Source: a virus. Taken from it: a DNA stretch of 35,160 bases. Below, piece by piece: positions 15,981 to 24,822 of the stretch. The stretch covers positions 1 to 35,160 of IMG/VR virus record IMGVR_UViG_3300021134_000012, one strand, 5' to 3'. The notes beneath the pieces were generated by a model. The model did no database searches. It saw only the letters and a list, made by a program, of their open reading frames with translations, and had not been told where the DNA came from. How positions within the stretch are numbered: the first letter of the stretch is position 1; each line of letters opens with the position of its first letter. A program made the position numbers and the translations under genes.

Positions 15981-17168
15981 ATGGGAAGTGCATGTAATAA
16001 TTCAGTAAGTAATAATTACTTTGAAACGCTGACACCAGACACAGGAATAGTGTATACTGGCCCGACTATAACTGCCTTGGGTATTTGTACAGGAGATAGG
16101 TTAAATGAAGTAGAGGCAGTGCTTCTTCAAAAGATACTTGACTATGCTACCGGTGTGGGAATATCAATACCAAGTATTGATCTTACTACATGTACAGCTT
16201 TTACAAGTTGTATTACTTGTTGTAATAACGGTTGTACAGATCTTCCTTGCTTACTTGAATGTTACAAGACAGCTATATGTACAATATGGGGAGATGTACA
16301 AACTTTGCAGTCTCAGGTAAGTGCACTGCTTGATGGTCCTTACAATATAGGTTGCTTGACTGGTCTCCCAACTAACCCAACCCTCAACCAGATCATTCAA
16401 CAGTTGATACTTCAATTCTGCACACTGCAAACACAAGTCGCCACCTTGACAACACAGGTAACCAATCTTACAACAGGGCTCCCGGTGCAAATAGGAAACT
16501 TCTTACTGAATGCCCTTACTACCTGTCAAGGTACTACTACACTTGTAAAGACAGGTGCAGGAGCAAGTGCACAAGTAGCATTTAAAGGATTTGTACCTAT
16601 AGGTGCAATTATGCCCTATGCTGGACCTACAACAAATAAATTTGATTCAACAGGGCTTGGTCTTGCAACTACCGATGTATGTGGCTTTGCCCTCTGTAAT
16701 GGTAACAATGGTACAGTAGATATGAGGGAGCAGGTACCGGTAGGTTGTGGTGCAGGGGTAATGGGTGGTAGTACATTACCCTCAAATGCCAGTGGTGCCA
16801 ACTATGCATTAGGTGCTTTGGTAGGACAAGCTTCAGTAACATTGCTTTCTAACCAGTCAGGTATACCTGCTGCAGCAATTACTGTGAATGATCCAGGCCA
16901 TGATCATCCATTCTATTTTCATGCAGAAGCTGCTGCATCTGGTAATACTACTCAAAAGATAAATTTCATTGGTACTATAAATTCATGGACTGCATCAAGC
17001 AGTGCAGGTTTAGGAGCTGCAGGAAATGGATCAGTAGGTAATACAACTGCTTATATCGGTAAAGTATATACAGGTATAACAATAAGTGCAAATGCAGCAA
17101 ATGCCCAACAGTCACATGAAAACAGACAGCCTTCAACGGCATTGTTATACATTCAAAGAATAGCATAA
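15981..17168 (+). CDS. Tail fibre with phage collar domain, 395 aa
   Basis: The C-terminal half carries a tail-collar-type domain: GFVPIGAIMPYAG (about 202-214), GFALCNGNNGTVDMREQVPVG (split here as FALCNGNNG and DMREQVPVG, about 235-255), a long Gly/Ala/Thr-rich receptor-like insert, and a final HENRQPSTALLYIQRIA, equivalent to the conserved end of collar fibres. Such domains trimerise and bind host surface sugars. The N-terminal 100 residues contain about ten cysteines, including ITCCNNGC, and a helical linker with LQTQVATLTTQVTNLTTGL suggests a trimeric coiled coil. Likely a short tail fibre. Coupled to the next gene by TAATG. Confidence 0.8.
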   Translation: MGSACNNSVSNNYFETLTPDTGIVYTGPTITALGICTGDRLNEVEAVLLQKILDYATGVGISIPSIDLTTCTAFTSCITCCNNGCTDLPCLLECYKTAICTIWGDVQTLQSQVSALLDGPYNIGCLTGLPTNPTLNQIIQQLILQFCTLQTQVATLTTQVTNLTTGLPVQIGNFLLNALTTCQGTTTLVKTGAGASAQVAFKGFVPIGAIMPYAGPTTNKFDSTGLGLATTDVCGFALCNGNNGTVDMREQVPVGCGAGVMGGSTLPSNASGANYALGALVGQASVTLLSNQSGIPAAAITVNDPGHDHPFYFHAEAAASGNTTQKINFIGTINSWTASSSAGLGAAGNGSVGNTTAYIGKVYTGITISANAANAQQSHENRQPSTALLYIQRIA

Positions 17169-17677
17169 TGAGTACTATTTGTTGCCCTCCGGGTTCTGTA
17201 TATGTAGATGGGTCAGGTAATTATACTGACCCTTCACCCATTATTGGTACAGGTCATGTTAGTAATCCAACTAGTTCAGGTGTTATTAATGCATGTAATA
17301 GATTAGTTAATATTACTCCTAATGTATCTGCAGTTGCAATACCTACTGGCAGTAGTACAGTAAATTGTTTATGTTGTCCTTCTGGATACACATATAGCTC
17401 ATATACCGGTAAATGTGTAGGATTGAGTTCTCTTGACCCTGCTGTTCCAACTGTGCCTTGTATTACTTGTGTTTGTCCTCCAGCAATTATAAATACTTGT
17501 CCTACTTGCGGAACTCAAGGTCAAGCAATTGTTTTTAAATTTGACTTTAATAAAAAGGCATGTTATAATTGTACACCTCAAGATAACAATGGTCCAAGTT
17601 GTCTTGATTCTTTTTTACCTCCACAGTATATTGATCCGATAATTGATTTTGAACTTAGAAATAAAAACTTTATATAA
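17168..17677 (+). CDS. Cysteine-rich protein, 169 aa
   Basis: Fifteen cysteines in 169 residues, arranged as repeats of C-C-P-P/S-G: TICCPPGSVYVDGSG near the N terminus and LCCPSGYTYSSYTGKC at about 71-85, then CITCVCPP, CPTCG and CYNC. The repeated CCPxGxxY unit suggests small disulphide- or metal-stabilised modules. The C terminus (FLPPQYIDPIIDFELRNKNF) is not cysteine-rich. TAATG overlaps on both sides couple it to the collar fibre upstream and the fibronectin-type fibre downstream, so it is probably a fibre-associated structural or attachment protein. No function is known to me. Confidence 0.65.
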   Translation: MSTICCPPGSVYVDGSGNYTDPSPIIGTGHVSNPTSSGVINACNRLVNITPNVSAVAIPTGSSTVNCLCCPSGYTYSSYTGKCVGLSSLDPAVPTVPCITCVCPPAIINTCPTCGTQGQAIVFKFDFNKKACYNCTPQDNNGPSCLDSFLPPQYIDPIIDFELRNKNFI

Positions 17678-19500
17678 TGGCATACGATAGCACCCTGGTA
17701 GTTTATACCAACGTACCGCTTACATATATTAATGTAACTCCGGGAATGAACCTGCAAACAATATTGCAGAACATTAATACTGCTGTAAATACAATGAACC
17801 CTGCTCCAAATTATAGCGGTTATAATCTTGGACCGTATTATGGTTACAGTATTACACAAACAGATGGTACATCTCATCCTACTAATACTCAAAACTTTGC
17901 TGAGGGTATAAGTAAAATTGTATGTAAAACAGAAAGTGATCTTTACACTTTTATCAATACTACTTATCCTGCAAATCAGACAACATTAAGTAATGCAATA
18001 ACAGCATTGCAAATTCCTGGTTTGACATATTCTTATACTGGTGGAGGAGGTTCAATTTCTATCACAAGTGGTATGACAAGAAACCAAGTATTAACTGCTA
18101 CGTATACAGGAGTAGGTAACATACTTGCACTTTTGAATGCTCCAGGTAGTACATGGAGTACATTGTCTATATCTACTCCTACTAATATAAATACCGCATT
18201 TAACTCATTGATTGCTTATTTATCTAATCTTACAACATCACTTAGTGGATATCAAACTGCAATAGGTACATTTGATAATTCTGCAAATTGTCTTGCAGGT
18301 ACAAGTACAGATAGTGTTGGGACTACAATTAGCTCTATTATAACTTACATATGTAATACTTTACCTTCATTTAACGCATCATCTATAACTACAAGTTGTT
18401 TAACTACTCAAACAAGTCTTCAAAATTGGGTGCAGCAATTAGCACATGCTGTAGATGGTCTTATAAATTCAACTGTAGTAGGTGCAACAAATACTTCATT
18501 ACTTGTAACAAGTACAAGTTGTGGAGGTAAAACCTTAGCTATTAACCCTTCTTCAAGTCTTGTTACTAAAGTACTTAATAGTTCATCTGATACTACTCCA
18601 GGCTATTTAAGTAGTAAAGTATCTGCAGGTTCAAATATTACTATCAATACTCTTAATTCAGGAGCTAATGAACAGATACAGATATCTGCAACATTGCCTA
18701 CTCCTAATCAAGTTGCTGTAAACTCATCTGATAGTTTTCCTGGATATTTAATGAATAAGATTACATCTTATGGAGGCGGGGGTTGGGGATTATCGGTAAG
18801 CACTTCTCCCAGCGTTGATAACTCTCAACTTGTACTTGCAGTAAATGTAAGTGACCCTTACTCTTTTGTTCAAAACATGTTTAAGTATATAAGTAGTGAT
18901 CCAAATTTACTTGCATTATTTTGTACTTTAGTTTCTGAGTGTAATGGCAATCAATGTTATCCACCTACTGCACTTATTGTTACAATATCTGGATCTACAT
19001 TTTATTTATCTTGGACATATGGTGCAAATAATACATCACAGATTGTAGGCTACAGACAGAGAGGTAATGTTGATTTTATAACAAATGCAAATATTACATC
19101 TGCTAATCCGCAGTCTTCTACTACTAATAGTGCAAGTGTTACTGGTCTTAATAACAATACTGTTTATCAGTTCCAAATAACTTCCATTTGTACATCAAGT
19201 AATAGTCTTAGTAATATATATGAGTCTGTAATATTCTCTCAGCAAAGTATTACAGATGGTGTAAACTCTGGAGTAATATCTGTAAATCAGGCACCAATGC
19301 CTACTGTAAATACAATAACTTATACTTTATATTCTGGACAATCTCCTGTACAGACCGTATATGGTACAGGAATAAATCCTGTTGCTAAATTTGCAGCAGT
19401 TAGTTCAGGTAACTATACAGTTAAATATAGTTATACAACATTAGTAAATGGCATAAATGTAACTAGTTCAACTTATACATCAGGTACTATAACAGTATAA
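17677..19500 (+). CDS. Large fibre protein with fibronectin type III-like domain, 607 aa
   Basis: A Thr/Ser/Asn-rich, beta-structured protein. Residues about 300-312 and 348-360 carry a repeated PGYL unit (SSDTTPGYLSSKV and SSDSFPGYLMNKI), each followed by beta-rich text, as in other phage fibres. From about 427 to 520 there is a fibronectin type III-like domain, with PPTALIVTISGSTFYLSW, a YRQRG strand and the final NNNTVYQFQITSIC. A second immunoglobulin-like domain probably follows to the C terminus. It is most likely a side-tail or receptor-binding fibre. Genes before and after are fibre-type too; the next gene starts 3 bp later. Confidence 0.72.
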   Translation: MAYDSTLVVYTNVPLTYINVTPGMNLQTILQNINTAVNTMNPAPNYSGYNLGPYYGYSITQTDGTSHPTNTQNFAEGISKIVCKTESDLYTFINTTYPANQTTLSNAITALQIPGLTYSYTGGGGSISITSGMTRNQVLTATYTGVGNILALLNAPGSTWSTLSISTPTNINTAFNSLIAYLSNLTTSLSGYQTAIGTFDNSANCLAGTSTDSVGTTISSIITYICNTLPSFNASSITTSCLTTQTSLQNWVQQLAHAVDGLINSTVVGATNTSLLVTSTSCGGKTLAINPSSSLVTKVLNSSSDTTPGYLSSKVSAGSNITINTLNSGANEQIQISATLPTPNQVAVNSSDSFPGYLMNKITSYGGGGWGLSVSTSPSVDNSQLVLAVNVSDPYSFVQNMFKYISSDPNLLALFCTLVSECNGNQCYPPTALIVTISGSTFYLSWTYGANNTSQIVGYRQRGNVDFITNANITSANPQSSTTNSASVTGLNNNTVYQFQITSICTSSNSLSNIYESVIFSQQSITDGVNSGVISVNQAPMPTVNTITYTLYSGQSPVQTVYGTGINPVAKFAAVSSGNYTVKYSYTTLVNGINVTSSTYTSGTITV

Positions 19501-19502
19501 CC

Positions 19503-21866
19503 ATGAGTGCAGGAATATCTAAAGGATTATGGAACGCCCAATTGAACTTACCCTTTTTAATAGATGGAGTAGGTAACCCTGGTGATTTTTATAATGTAGA
19601 TGTTGCCGGTTATCAGAATACAGGATCAGGAATGAATTTGTATTCCTATGGTGGTATTGTTGTAATGGATGCTTTAAATAAATGGATACCTGAACCTGGA
19701 GCAAATCAAAATTGTAGTATTGTTACATCTGTTGCATCAGATGGTACTATTAATGTTTCACCAAATACAGGTGATGTAATTGTATCCTTACCTAATACTG
19801 GTGTGGCTGCAGGATCTTATACAAATACATCAATTACTGTTGATGCTCAAGGTAGAATAACTGCAGCATCAACTGGTACAGGAGGGGGCATTTCATCTAT
19901 TACTGTGTCATCACCTTTATCATCTACAGGTGGAAGTAACCCAAATATATCTATAAGTCAAGCAGGAACAAGTACAGATGGTTATTTAAGTGCTAGTGAT
20001 TGGAATATTTTTACAAATAAACAAAATGCAATAACTCTTACCACAACAGGTAATTCAGGTAATGCAACTTTTGTAAGCAATACTTTAAATATTCCTAATT
20101 ATACAGCATCTGGTATAGGTGCTGTTCCCACTACAAGACAGATAACTATAAACGGTACTTCTTATGATTTATCTGCTGATAGATCATGGTCAGTAGGTAC
20201 AATAGCATCTTTAAATGGTCTTACAGGATCAACTCAAACATTTGTAAATGATACAAATGTAACTATTGTTTCTACTGGTACTACTCATACCTTGACATGG
20301 ACTGGTACACTAGCCGATTCAAGAATATCTTCTGCATCTACTTGGAATGCTAAACAATCTGCACTTTCTGGTACTGGTATAGTGACAAGCGCATCAGGTG
20401 TCATATCATATATAAGTGGATCTTCTTCACAATTTGTGAAAGGAGATGGCTCATTAGATTCTACTTCATATGGCACAGTTGCCTCAGTATCTGGTACAGC
20501 TAATAGAATCACATCTACTGGTGGAGCTAACCCAGTAATAGACATAGCTTCTACATATGTAGGACAAGCATCTATTACTACTCTTGGTAATATCTCAACA
20601 GGTGTATGGGGAGCCACTTCTATATCTGCTATTAAAGGTGGCACAGGCTTAAGTATCTATACTACTGGTGATATGATTTATGCTAATACCGCTACATCAT
20701 TTACTAAAGTAGGAATAGGTTCTAATGGACAAGTATGGACAGTTGTAAGTGGAGTTCCTGCATGGTCAACGCCAATAATACCCACTCTGGATCAGATACT
20801 AACATCCGGAGCTATATCTACTACTACTATTAAGATACAAGATAGTTTAACTACTCCAGTCTCAGCTACTTGGCAAACTCAAAGCTCTTTTGTTGTAAGC
20901 TATAATGGAGCAACATTATCAGGTCTATCTTATGGTGGAGGAGGTACATATGGGATAATACAAGTAGGTGACGGTACTCATAATATAACTATTCAACCTA
21001 CTACTCTTACAAATAGTTGGATACAAACCTTACCAAACAAATCAGGTACATTTGCAATGTTATCTGATATTACATCAGGTACAGTAACTTCTGTAGGTTT
21101 AACTTCATCTGATATAACTGTTACAGGTACATCTCCAATTACTACATCCGGCTCCTGGTCATTGTCTTTACCAGTAGTTAATAGTAATGTTGGTACATAT
21201 AACAATGTTACAGTTAATGCTAAAGGCCAAGTAACTGCAGCAAGTAATGTATCATATCTTACTACGGCTATAACATCACTTAATGGTCTTACTGCAGCAA
21301 CTCAAACATTATCAAGTACTGATCTTAATATAACTTCATCAACAAGTACTCACAGTTTTGCTATAGCCAATAATGCTGTTACTTATGCTAAAATGCAAGC
21401 TGTATCGGCAACATCTAAATTACTTGGTAGTTCATCAACTACTACACCTGTACAAGAAATAACATTAGGTACCGGTATTAGTATGTCAGGTAACACATTA
21501 TCTGCTACAGGTAGTGGTGGTTCATTAGGAATTACTTTAAGTGGAGGAGGCGGGGTTATATCAACTGGTTCAAAAGGTTATTTGAGAATGTCAAGAACTG
21601 GTACAATAACAAGCTGGACATTGGTTGGTGACCAGGCATCTGGTTCAATAGTAGTTGATGTAAAGAGATCAACGTATGCAGGATTTCCTACAACAACTTC
21701 TATTGCCGGTACTGATTTACCTACAATATCATCTTCCCAAAAAGCAACTGATTCTACCTTGACAGGATGGGGATCTACTTCACTTGCTCAAGGTGACATA
21801 ATAGAGTTTGTAGTAAACTCCTGCACAGCATTTACTTCTATAACACTTTCAATATCTTATTCATAA
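19503..21866 (+). CDS. Large tail fibre with repeated fibre motifs, 787 aa
   Basis: The protein shows phage tail-fibre repeats. A G-x-Y-x-N...V-x-A-x-G-R/Q-I/V-TAAS unit occurs at about 104-121 (AGSYTNTSITVDAQGRITAA) and 562-580 (GTYNNVTVNAKGQVTAAS). KGGTGLSIYTTGDMIYA at about 378-395 and GTVTSVGLTSSDITVTG at about 525-541 are further known fibre modules. The last 110 residues start with GSKGYLRMSRTGTITSWTL and read as a beta-sandwich tip domain that recurs at fibre C termini and probably binds the host receptor. It is coupled to the following small gene by TAATG. The AT-rich, Thr/Ser-biased code matches its fibre neighbours. Confidence 0.8.
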   Translation: MSAGISKGLWNAQLNLPFLIDGVGNPGDFYNVDVAGYQNTGSGMNLYSYGGIVVMDALNKWIPEPGANQNCSIVTSVASDGTINVSPNTGDVIVSLPNTGVAAGSYTNTSITVDAQGRITAASTGTGGGISSITVSSPLSSTGGSNPNISISQAGTSTDGYLSASDWNIFTNKQNAITLTTTGNSGNATFVSNTLNIPNYTASGIGAVPTTRQITINGTSYDLSADRSWSVGTIASLNGLTGSTQTFVNDTNVTIVSTGTTHTLTWTGTLADSRISSASTWNAKQSALSGTGIVTSASGVISYISGSSSQFVKGDGSLDSTSYGTVASVSGTANRITSTGGANPVIDIASTYVGQASITTLGNISTGVWGATSISAIKGGTGLSIYTTGDMIYANTATSFTKVGIGSNGQVWTVVSGVPAWSTPIIPTLDQILTSGAISTTTIKIQDSLTTPVSATWQTQSSFVVSYNGATLSGLSYGGGGTYGIIQVGDGTHNITIQPTTLTNSWIQTLPNKSGTFAMLSDITSGTVTSVGLTSSDITVTGTSPITTSGSWSLSLPVVNSNVGTYNNVTVNAKGQVTAASNVSYLTTAITSLNGLTAATQTLSSTDLNITSSTSTHSFAIANNAVTYAKMQAVSATSKLLGSSSTTTPVQEITLGTGISMSGNTLSATGSGGSLGITLSGGGGVISTGSKGYLRMSRTGTITSWTLVGDQASGSIVVDVKRSTYAGFPTTTSIAGTDLPTISSSQKATDSTLTGWGSTSLAQGDIIEFVVNSCTAFTSITLSISYS

Positions 21867-22105
21867 TGACTTACAAAATACTTAGTGTATCTCAAATACA
21901 AGATACAATTACTACAACAGTAGAAATCACTTTATCAACAGGTGTAGAAACTATTGATATTATTCATTTCAGACCAAGTTCTGTTGAAGAAATTAACCAA
22001 AATGTACAAAACAGATTATTGTCGGAACAATCAAAAATAGATGCTATTACAACAGTATCTAATTTAATTACAACAATACCTGTAGGGGAAACAGTAACAG
22101 TATAA
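21866..22105 (+). CDS. Hypothetical small protein between fibre genes, 79 aa
   Basis: A strand-helix protein: DTITTTVEITLSTGVETIDIIHFRP is split by beta turns, and VEEINQNVQNRLLSEQSKIDAI forms a helix. Its start overlaps the end of the tail-fibre gene (TAATG), so it is probably translated by coupling to it. Small genes directly after a long fibre gene are often fibre chaperones or attachment proteins; there is no sequence motif that decides this. Confidence 0.6.
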   Translation: MTYKILSVSQIQDTITTTVEITLSTGVETIDIIHFRPSSVEEINQNVQNRLLSEQSKIDAITTVSNLITTIPVGETVTV

Positions 22106-22109
22106 TTAA

Positions 22110-23711
22110 ATGGCCACTTTATATTTTAGAAACGTAGGAACAGCTTGGAATAGTCCTACTAGTTGGAGCACAACTTCTGCTACTGGTAGTTCTGCTGGTG
22201 TTATACCTACATCTACTGATGATGTTATATTAAATGCAAGTTCTGCAAGTTGTCCTGTCACAACTCCTGCAGGCGTGTGTAAAACACTCAATACTACGGG
22301 GTATACTAATACTATAACATTAACTACTGTAGGTATAAACGTATCTGGTAATATTACTATCGGGGTAAATACACTATGGTCTGGTACAGGTACTTTAGCT
22401 TGTTATGGTGATGCATCGACACATACTGCCACTATAACATCTAATGCAAACATAATAGGCGTGCCATTTCAATTTTATTGTAATGGTTCAAGTTCTACTT
22501 TTACACTAAGTGGTGATTTGACAGTAAACGCTCTTGTATCAACTTCAGCATCTACTGGGGCATTAACTATTACTATAAATAGCGGTAATATATTTTGTAA
22601 AACATCCTTTTATCTTCATGTAGCTAATGGAACAACTTGTACTACAACAGGTACAGCAGTTATTCAATTAGTAGGTACCGGAACATTAACAAGTGGAAGT
22701 GGTACATTACAGAATAATCTTATAATCAATACATCTGGTGTAATAACTTGGAGTGGATATGCAGGTACATTAACTTATAATACAGGTACTATAACATATA
22801 TAGCAGGTACTGTAACAGGTACAACTAACTCTACACTGGCTATGACTGGTGCTACTACATTAGATCTTAATAATGGTGGATTAGGGAATTATTTGAATTT
22901 AAAACTTTCTTTTGCTAGTTCATCAACTATAACATTAATAAGTAATGCATATACTTCATTAGGTGTTCAAAATGCTAATAGTGCCATTTGTGTAGTTAAT
23001 GGTTATGGTATTTATATATCAGGAGGTACTCTTCAGTATTATAGTATGAGTGGTACTACTACTTTTTATATAAAAGGTACATGTACTATGAATACAAGTG
23101 CTGGTGGACTACAAAACAATGTAGTATTTGATGCAGGTGCAAGTACTATAACATTAGGTACAAATTCATATTCTACTGGAACTATAACTTATACATCAGG
23201 TGTAATAAATCCCACAGGTACTTTTACTATAACTGGAACAACAACACTTAATACTACAGGTATGACCTGGGGTACTATGACAATAAACTCTGGAACAATA
23301 ACATTAAACTCTTTATTATCAGTAACTACTTTTAATATAGGTAACTCTAACCAAACAGTAACATTTGCAGGCTCTGCTGGGTATAATATAGGTACACTTA
23401 ATATGACATCAGAATTTAGTACAACTATGGTATTACCTGTTGGCATAACTTATACAGTGAATACTTCTTTAAACTTACTTACAAATACAATAGTAAACCC
23501 TAATATTATAAAATCAGGTACACCTGGTACTAAAGCTACATTTATTCTTTCTAGTGGAGCTACACAAAGTAGTCATTATGTTACTGTAACAGATATAGAT
23601 AGTTCAGCAGGACAAACTATATGGGTATGGAAACCCACACTTTCAAATACTTTAAACTGGAATACTTTAACTAATGCAGCAATGCAATTTTCATCAACTT
23701 TTGTAAATTAA
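22110..23711 (+). CDS. Beta-helix-like adhesin or fibre protein, 533 aa
   Basis: The N terminus (TAWNSPTSWSTTS, then GVIPTSTDDVILN) matches a common start of beta-helical adhesin-like proteins, in which an aromatic W-N-x-P-x-S-W unit is followed by P-T-S-T-D-D-V. The rest is Thr/Ser/Asn/Gly-rich and consists of short strands with GTI, TIT and NSG turns, as in right-handed beta-helices. An internal duplication is visible: about 200-250 and 334-381 both contain LQNN, then GTITY, then G-x-TTL. The likely job is host-surface binding or polysaccharide contact. Catalytic acids of a depolymerase cannot be recognised. Confidence 0.65.
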   Translation: MATLYFRNVGTAWNSPTSWSTTSATGSSAGVIPTSTDDVILNASSASCPVTTPAGVCKTLNTTGYTNTITLTTVGINVSGNITIGVNTLWSGTGTLACYGDASTHTATITSNANIIGVPFQFYCNGSSSTFTLSGDLTVNALVSTSASTGALTITINSGNIFCKTSFYLHVANGTTCTTTGTAVIQLVGTGTLTSGSGTLQNNLIINTSGVITWSGYAGTLTYNTGTITYIAGTVTGTTNSTLAMTGATTLDLNNGGLGNYLNLKLSFASSSTITLISNAYTSLGVQNANSAICVVNGYGIYISGGTLQYYSMSGTTTFYIKGTCTMNTSAGGLQNNVVFDAGASTITLGTNSYSTGTITYTSGVINPTGTFTITGTTTLNTTGMTWGTMTINSGTITLNSLLSVTTFNIGNSNQTVTFAGSAGYNIGTLNMTSEFSTTMVLPVGITYTVNTSLNLLTNTIVNPNIIKSGTPGTKATFILSSGATQSSHYVTVTDIDSSAGQTIWVWKPTLSNTLNWNTLTNAAMQFSSTFVN

Positions 23712-23718
23712 TAATAAT

Positions 23719-24006
23719 ATGAATACTGAAAAAATAAAAGAGCTGTTTAAATTTTCATGGTCACAAGCTTTTAGTGACAGTAATGGAAAATCAACTATTT
23801 TACCTGTAGCAGGTGCATATATTGTATTAATAGGGGGGCTTGGTTTTCTTTATAGTGCAATAATTAAGGATGCTAGTATGACCAATCAATCTATAATTAT
23901 GACAGGTATAGGTTCTGGTATTTTAATGGGTCGCAAAATTGTAAATGGTAAACCAGGAGATCTTCCTTTTATGGATCAAGGTAATGACAAACCTAACCAG
24001 TCTTGA
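23719..24006 (+). CDS. Small membrane protein, possible second holin, 95 aa
   Basis: Two hydrophobic segments, about 28-46 (VAGAYIVLIGGLGFLYSAI) and 55-69 (IIMTGIGSGILMG), are separated by a short polar loop, with a charged C-terminal tail. A two-segment small membrane protein fits a holin or a membrane-associated structural protein. It is remote from the lysis cassette at 13953-14987, so a tail-assembly or DNA-entry role is also possible. It ends in TGA within the TGATAGGTTATTT element shared with the portal gene end. Confidence 0.6.
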   Translation: MNTEKIKELFKFSWSQAFSDSNGKSTILPVAGAYIVLIGGLGFLYSAIIKDASMTNQSIIMTGIGSGILMGRKIVNGKPGDLPFMDQGNDKPNQS

Positions 24007-24033
24007 TAGGTTATTTGTTTCTGACCTAACCTA
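24004..24033 (+). repeat. 13-mer straddling a stop codon, copy 2, with inverted repeat
   Basis: TGATAGGTTATTT at 24004-24016 is identical to 7847-7859 and also begins with a TGA stop. Here TAGGTTA (24007-24013) is followed after 13 bases by its exact reverse complement TAACCTA (24027-24033), so a 7 bp hairpin can form. No T-run follows at once. It may act in RNA processing or as a weak terminator. Confidence 0.4.
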
Positions 24034-24051
24034 AGTGATTAATTTGTATCT

Positions 24052-24059
24052 TAATTTTG
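24052..24059 (+). promoter_or_regulatory. TAnnTTTG promoter-like box before the tail-neck genes
   Basis: TAATTTTG matches the Bacteroidota -7 consensus and ends only four bases before the ATG at 24064. If used, transcription would begin at or very near the start codon, giving a leaderless or nearly leaderless mRNA. A weak TTTG lies too close (24043-24046) and another too far (24014-24017) for a normal -33 element. Confidence 0.35.
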
Positions 24060-24063
24060 TACT

Positions 24064-24822
24064 ATGCAGAAAGCATCTAATAGAGAAGCCATCAGTAAGG
24101 TCAGGGGTTTATTTAAGCTCCAGAATACGGATACGTATTCTAACATTACTGACCGGCTAATTCTTAGTGAATTACAGAGCACTGCTTTAAAGTTTATCAA
24201 ACAAACTACTGATAGACGTAAACTTTGGAACTCTCCAAACATATTCAAAGTAATTCCTTGCTTACTGCTTGAGCAAGTCCCTCTATCAGAATGTGCACCT
24301 TATGTTGGGAAATGTACGGTTGCAAAGTCTGTAGTTAAACTACCAAAGATTGCCGAAGGTACTAACTTTGGAATGCTTATTCAGGGGATATACTCTGTTG
24401 ACATGGTATCAAGAAGATTCATTGAAAGTACTCCTGACAGGTATGTGAACAGCTTACAGTTAGGATTAAAGAACAGTCAGATACATTTCTGGATACAGGA
24501 AGGATACCTGTATGTAGGAGACGATAAAATTGAAAGGGTTAAGATATCAGCCTATTTTGAAGAAGATATTCCTGAGACATTAGTACCTTATCCTTCTTAT
24601 TGTGGAACGTCATTAGGTAAAGGTTGCTGCCCTGCTTCTGATCAAATAGCAACTATCAATGACATGAAGCTTTGCTGTCCTCCCAATCCTTACGATGAAG
24701 AGTTTGCTTGTCCTGGTTACATGGTAGATGATGTAATTAATACAGTTGCACAAAGATTACTCAATACATATAAACGATCGGCAGCAGATCAAGGTACAGA
24801 TGGTAGAGACGAAACAAAATAA
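24064..24822 (+). CDS. Conserved crAss-like tail/ring component, 252 aa
   Basis: A soluble protein with a helical N terminus, a mixed beta core (WNSPNIFKVIPCLLL, VDMVSRRFIESTPDRYV, FWIQEGYLYVGDDK) and a cysteine-rich region near 200-235 with KGCCPASDQ and KLCCPPNPYDEEFACPG. The IQEGYLYVGDD strand followed by a short interaction segment recurs in crAss-like proteins in the tail-neck operon. Ring proteins that link portal and muzzle are encoded at this place in known crassviruses, so this is a ring/neck candidate. It starts the last operon after a 57 bp gap and overlaps the next gene by 23 bp. Confidence 0.7.
   Translation: MQKASNREAISKVRGLFKLQNTDTYSNITDRLILSELQSTALKFIKQTTDRRKLWNSPNIFKVIPCLLLEQVPLSECAPYVGKCTVAKSVVKLPKIAEGTNFGMLIQGIYSVDMVSRRFIESTPDRYVNSLQLGLKNSQIHFWIQEGYLYVGDDKIERVKISAYFEEDIPETLVPYPSYCGTSLGKGCCPASDQIATINDMKLCCPPNPYDEEFACPGYMVDDVINTVAQRLLNTYKRSAADQGTDGRDETK

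Noticed and set aside
17677-23711. CRISPR-like or tandem DNA repeat arrays in the Thr/Ser-rich fibre genes
   Set aside because: The repeated look comes from ACT/ACA/GGT-rich codons and protein repeats; there is no regular repeat-spacer pattern.
24746-24799. TTG start adding 18 residues to the IHF-like gene
   Set aside because: It lies deep inside the upstream gene; ATG at 24800 leaves a usual short overlap.
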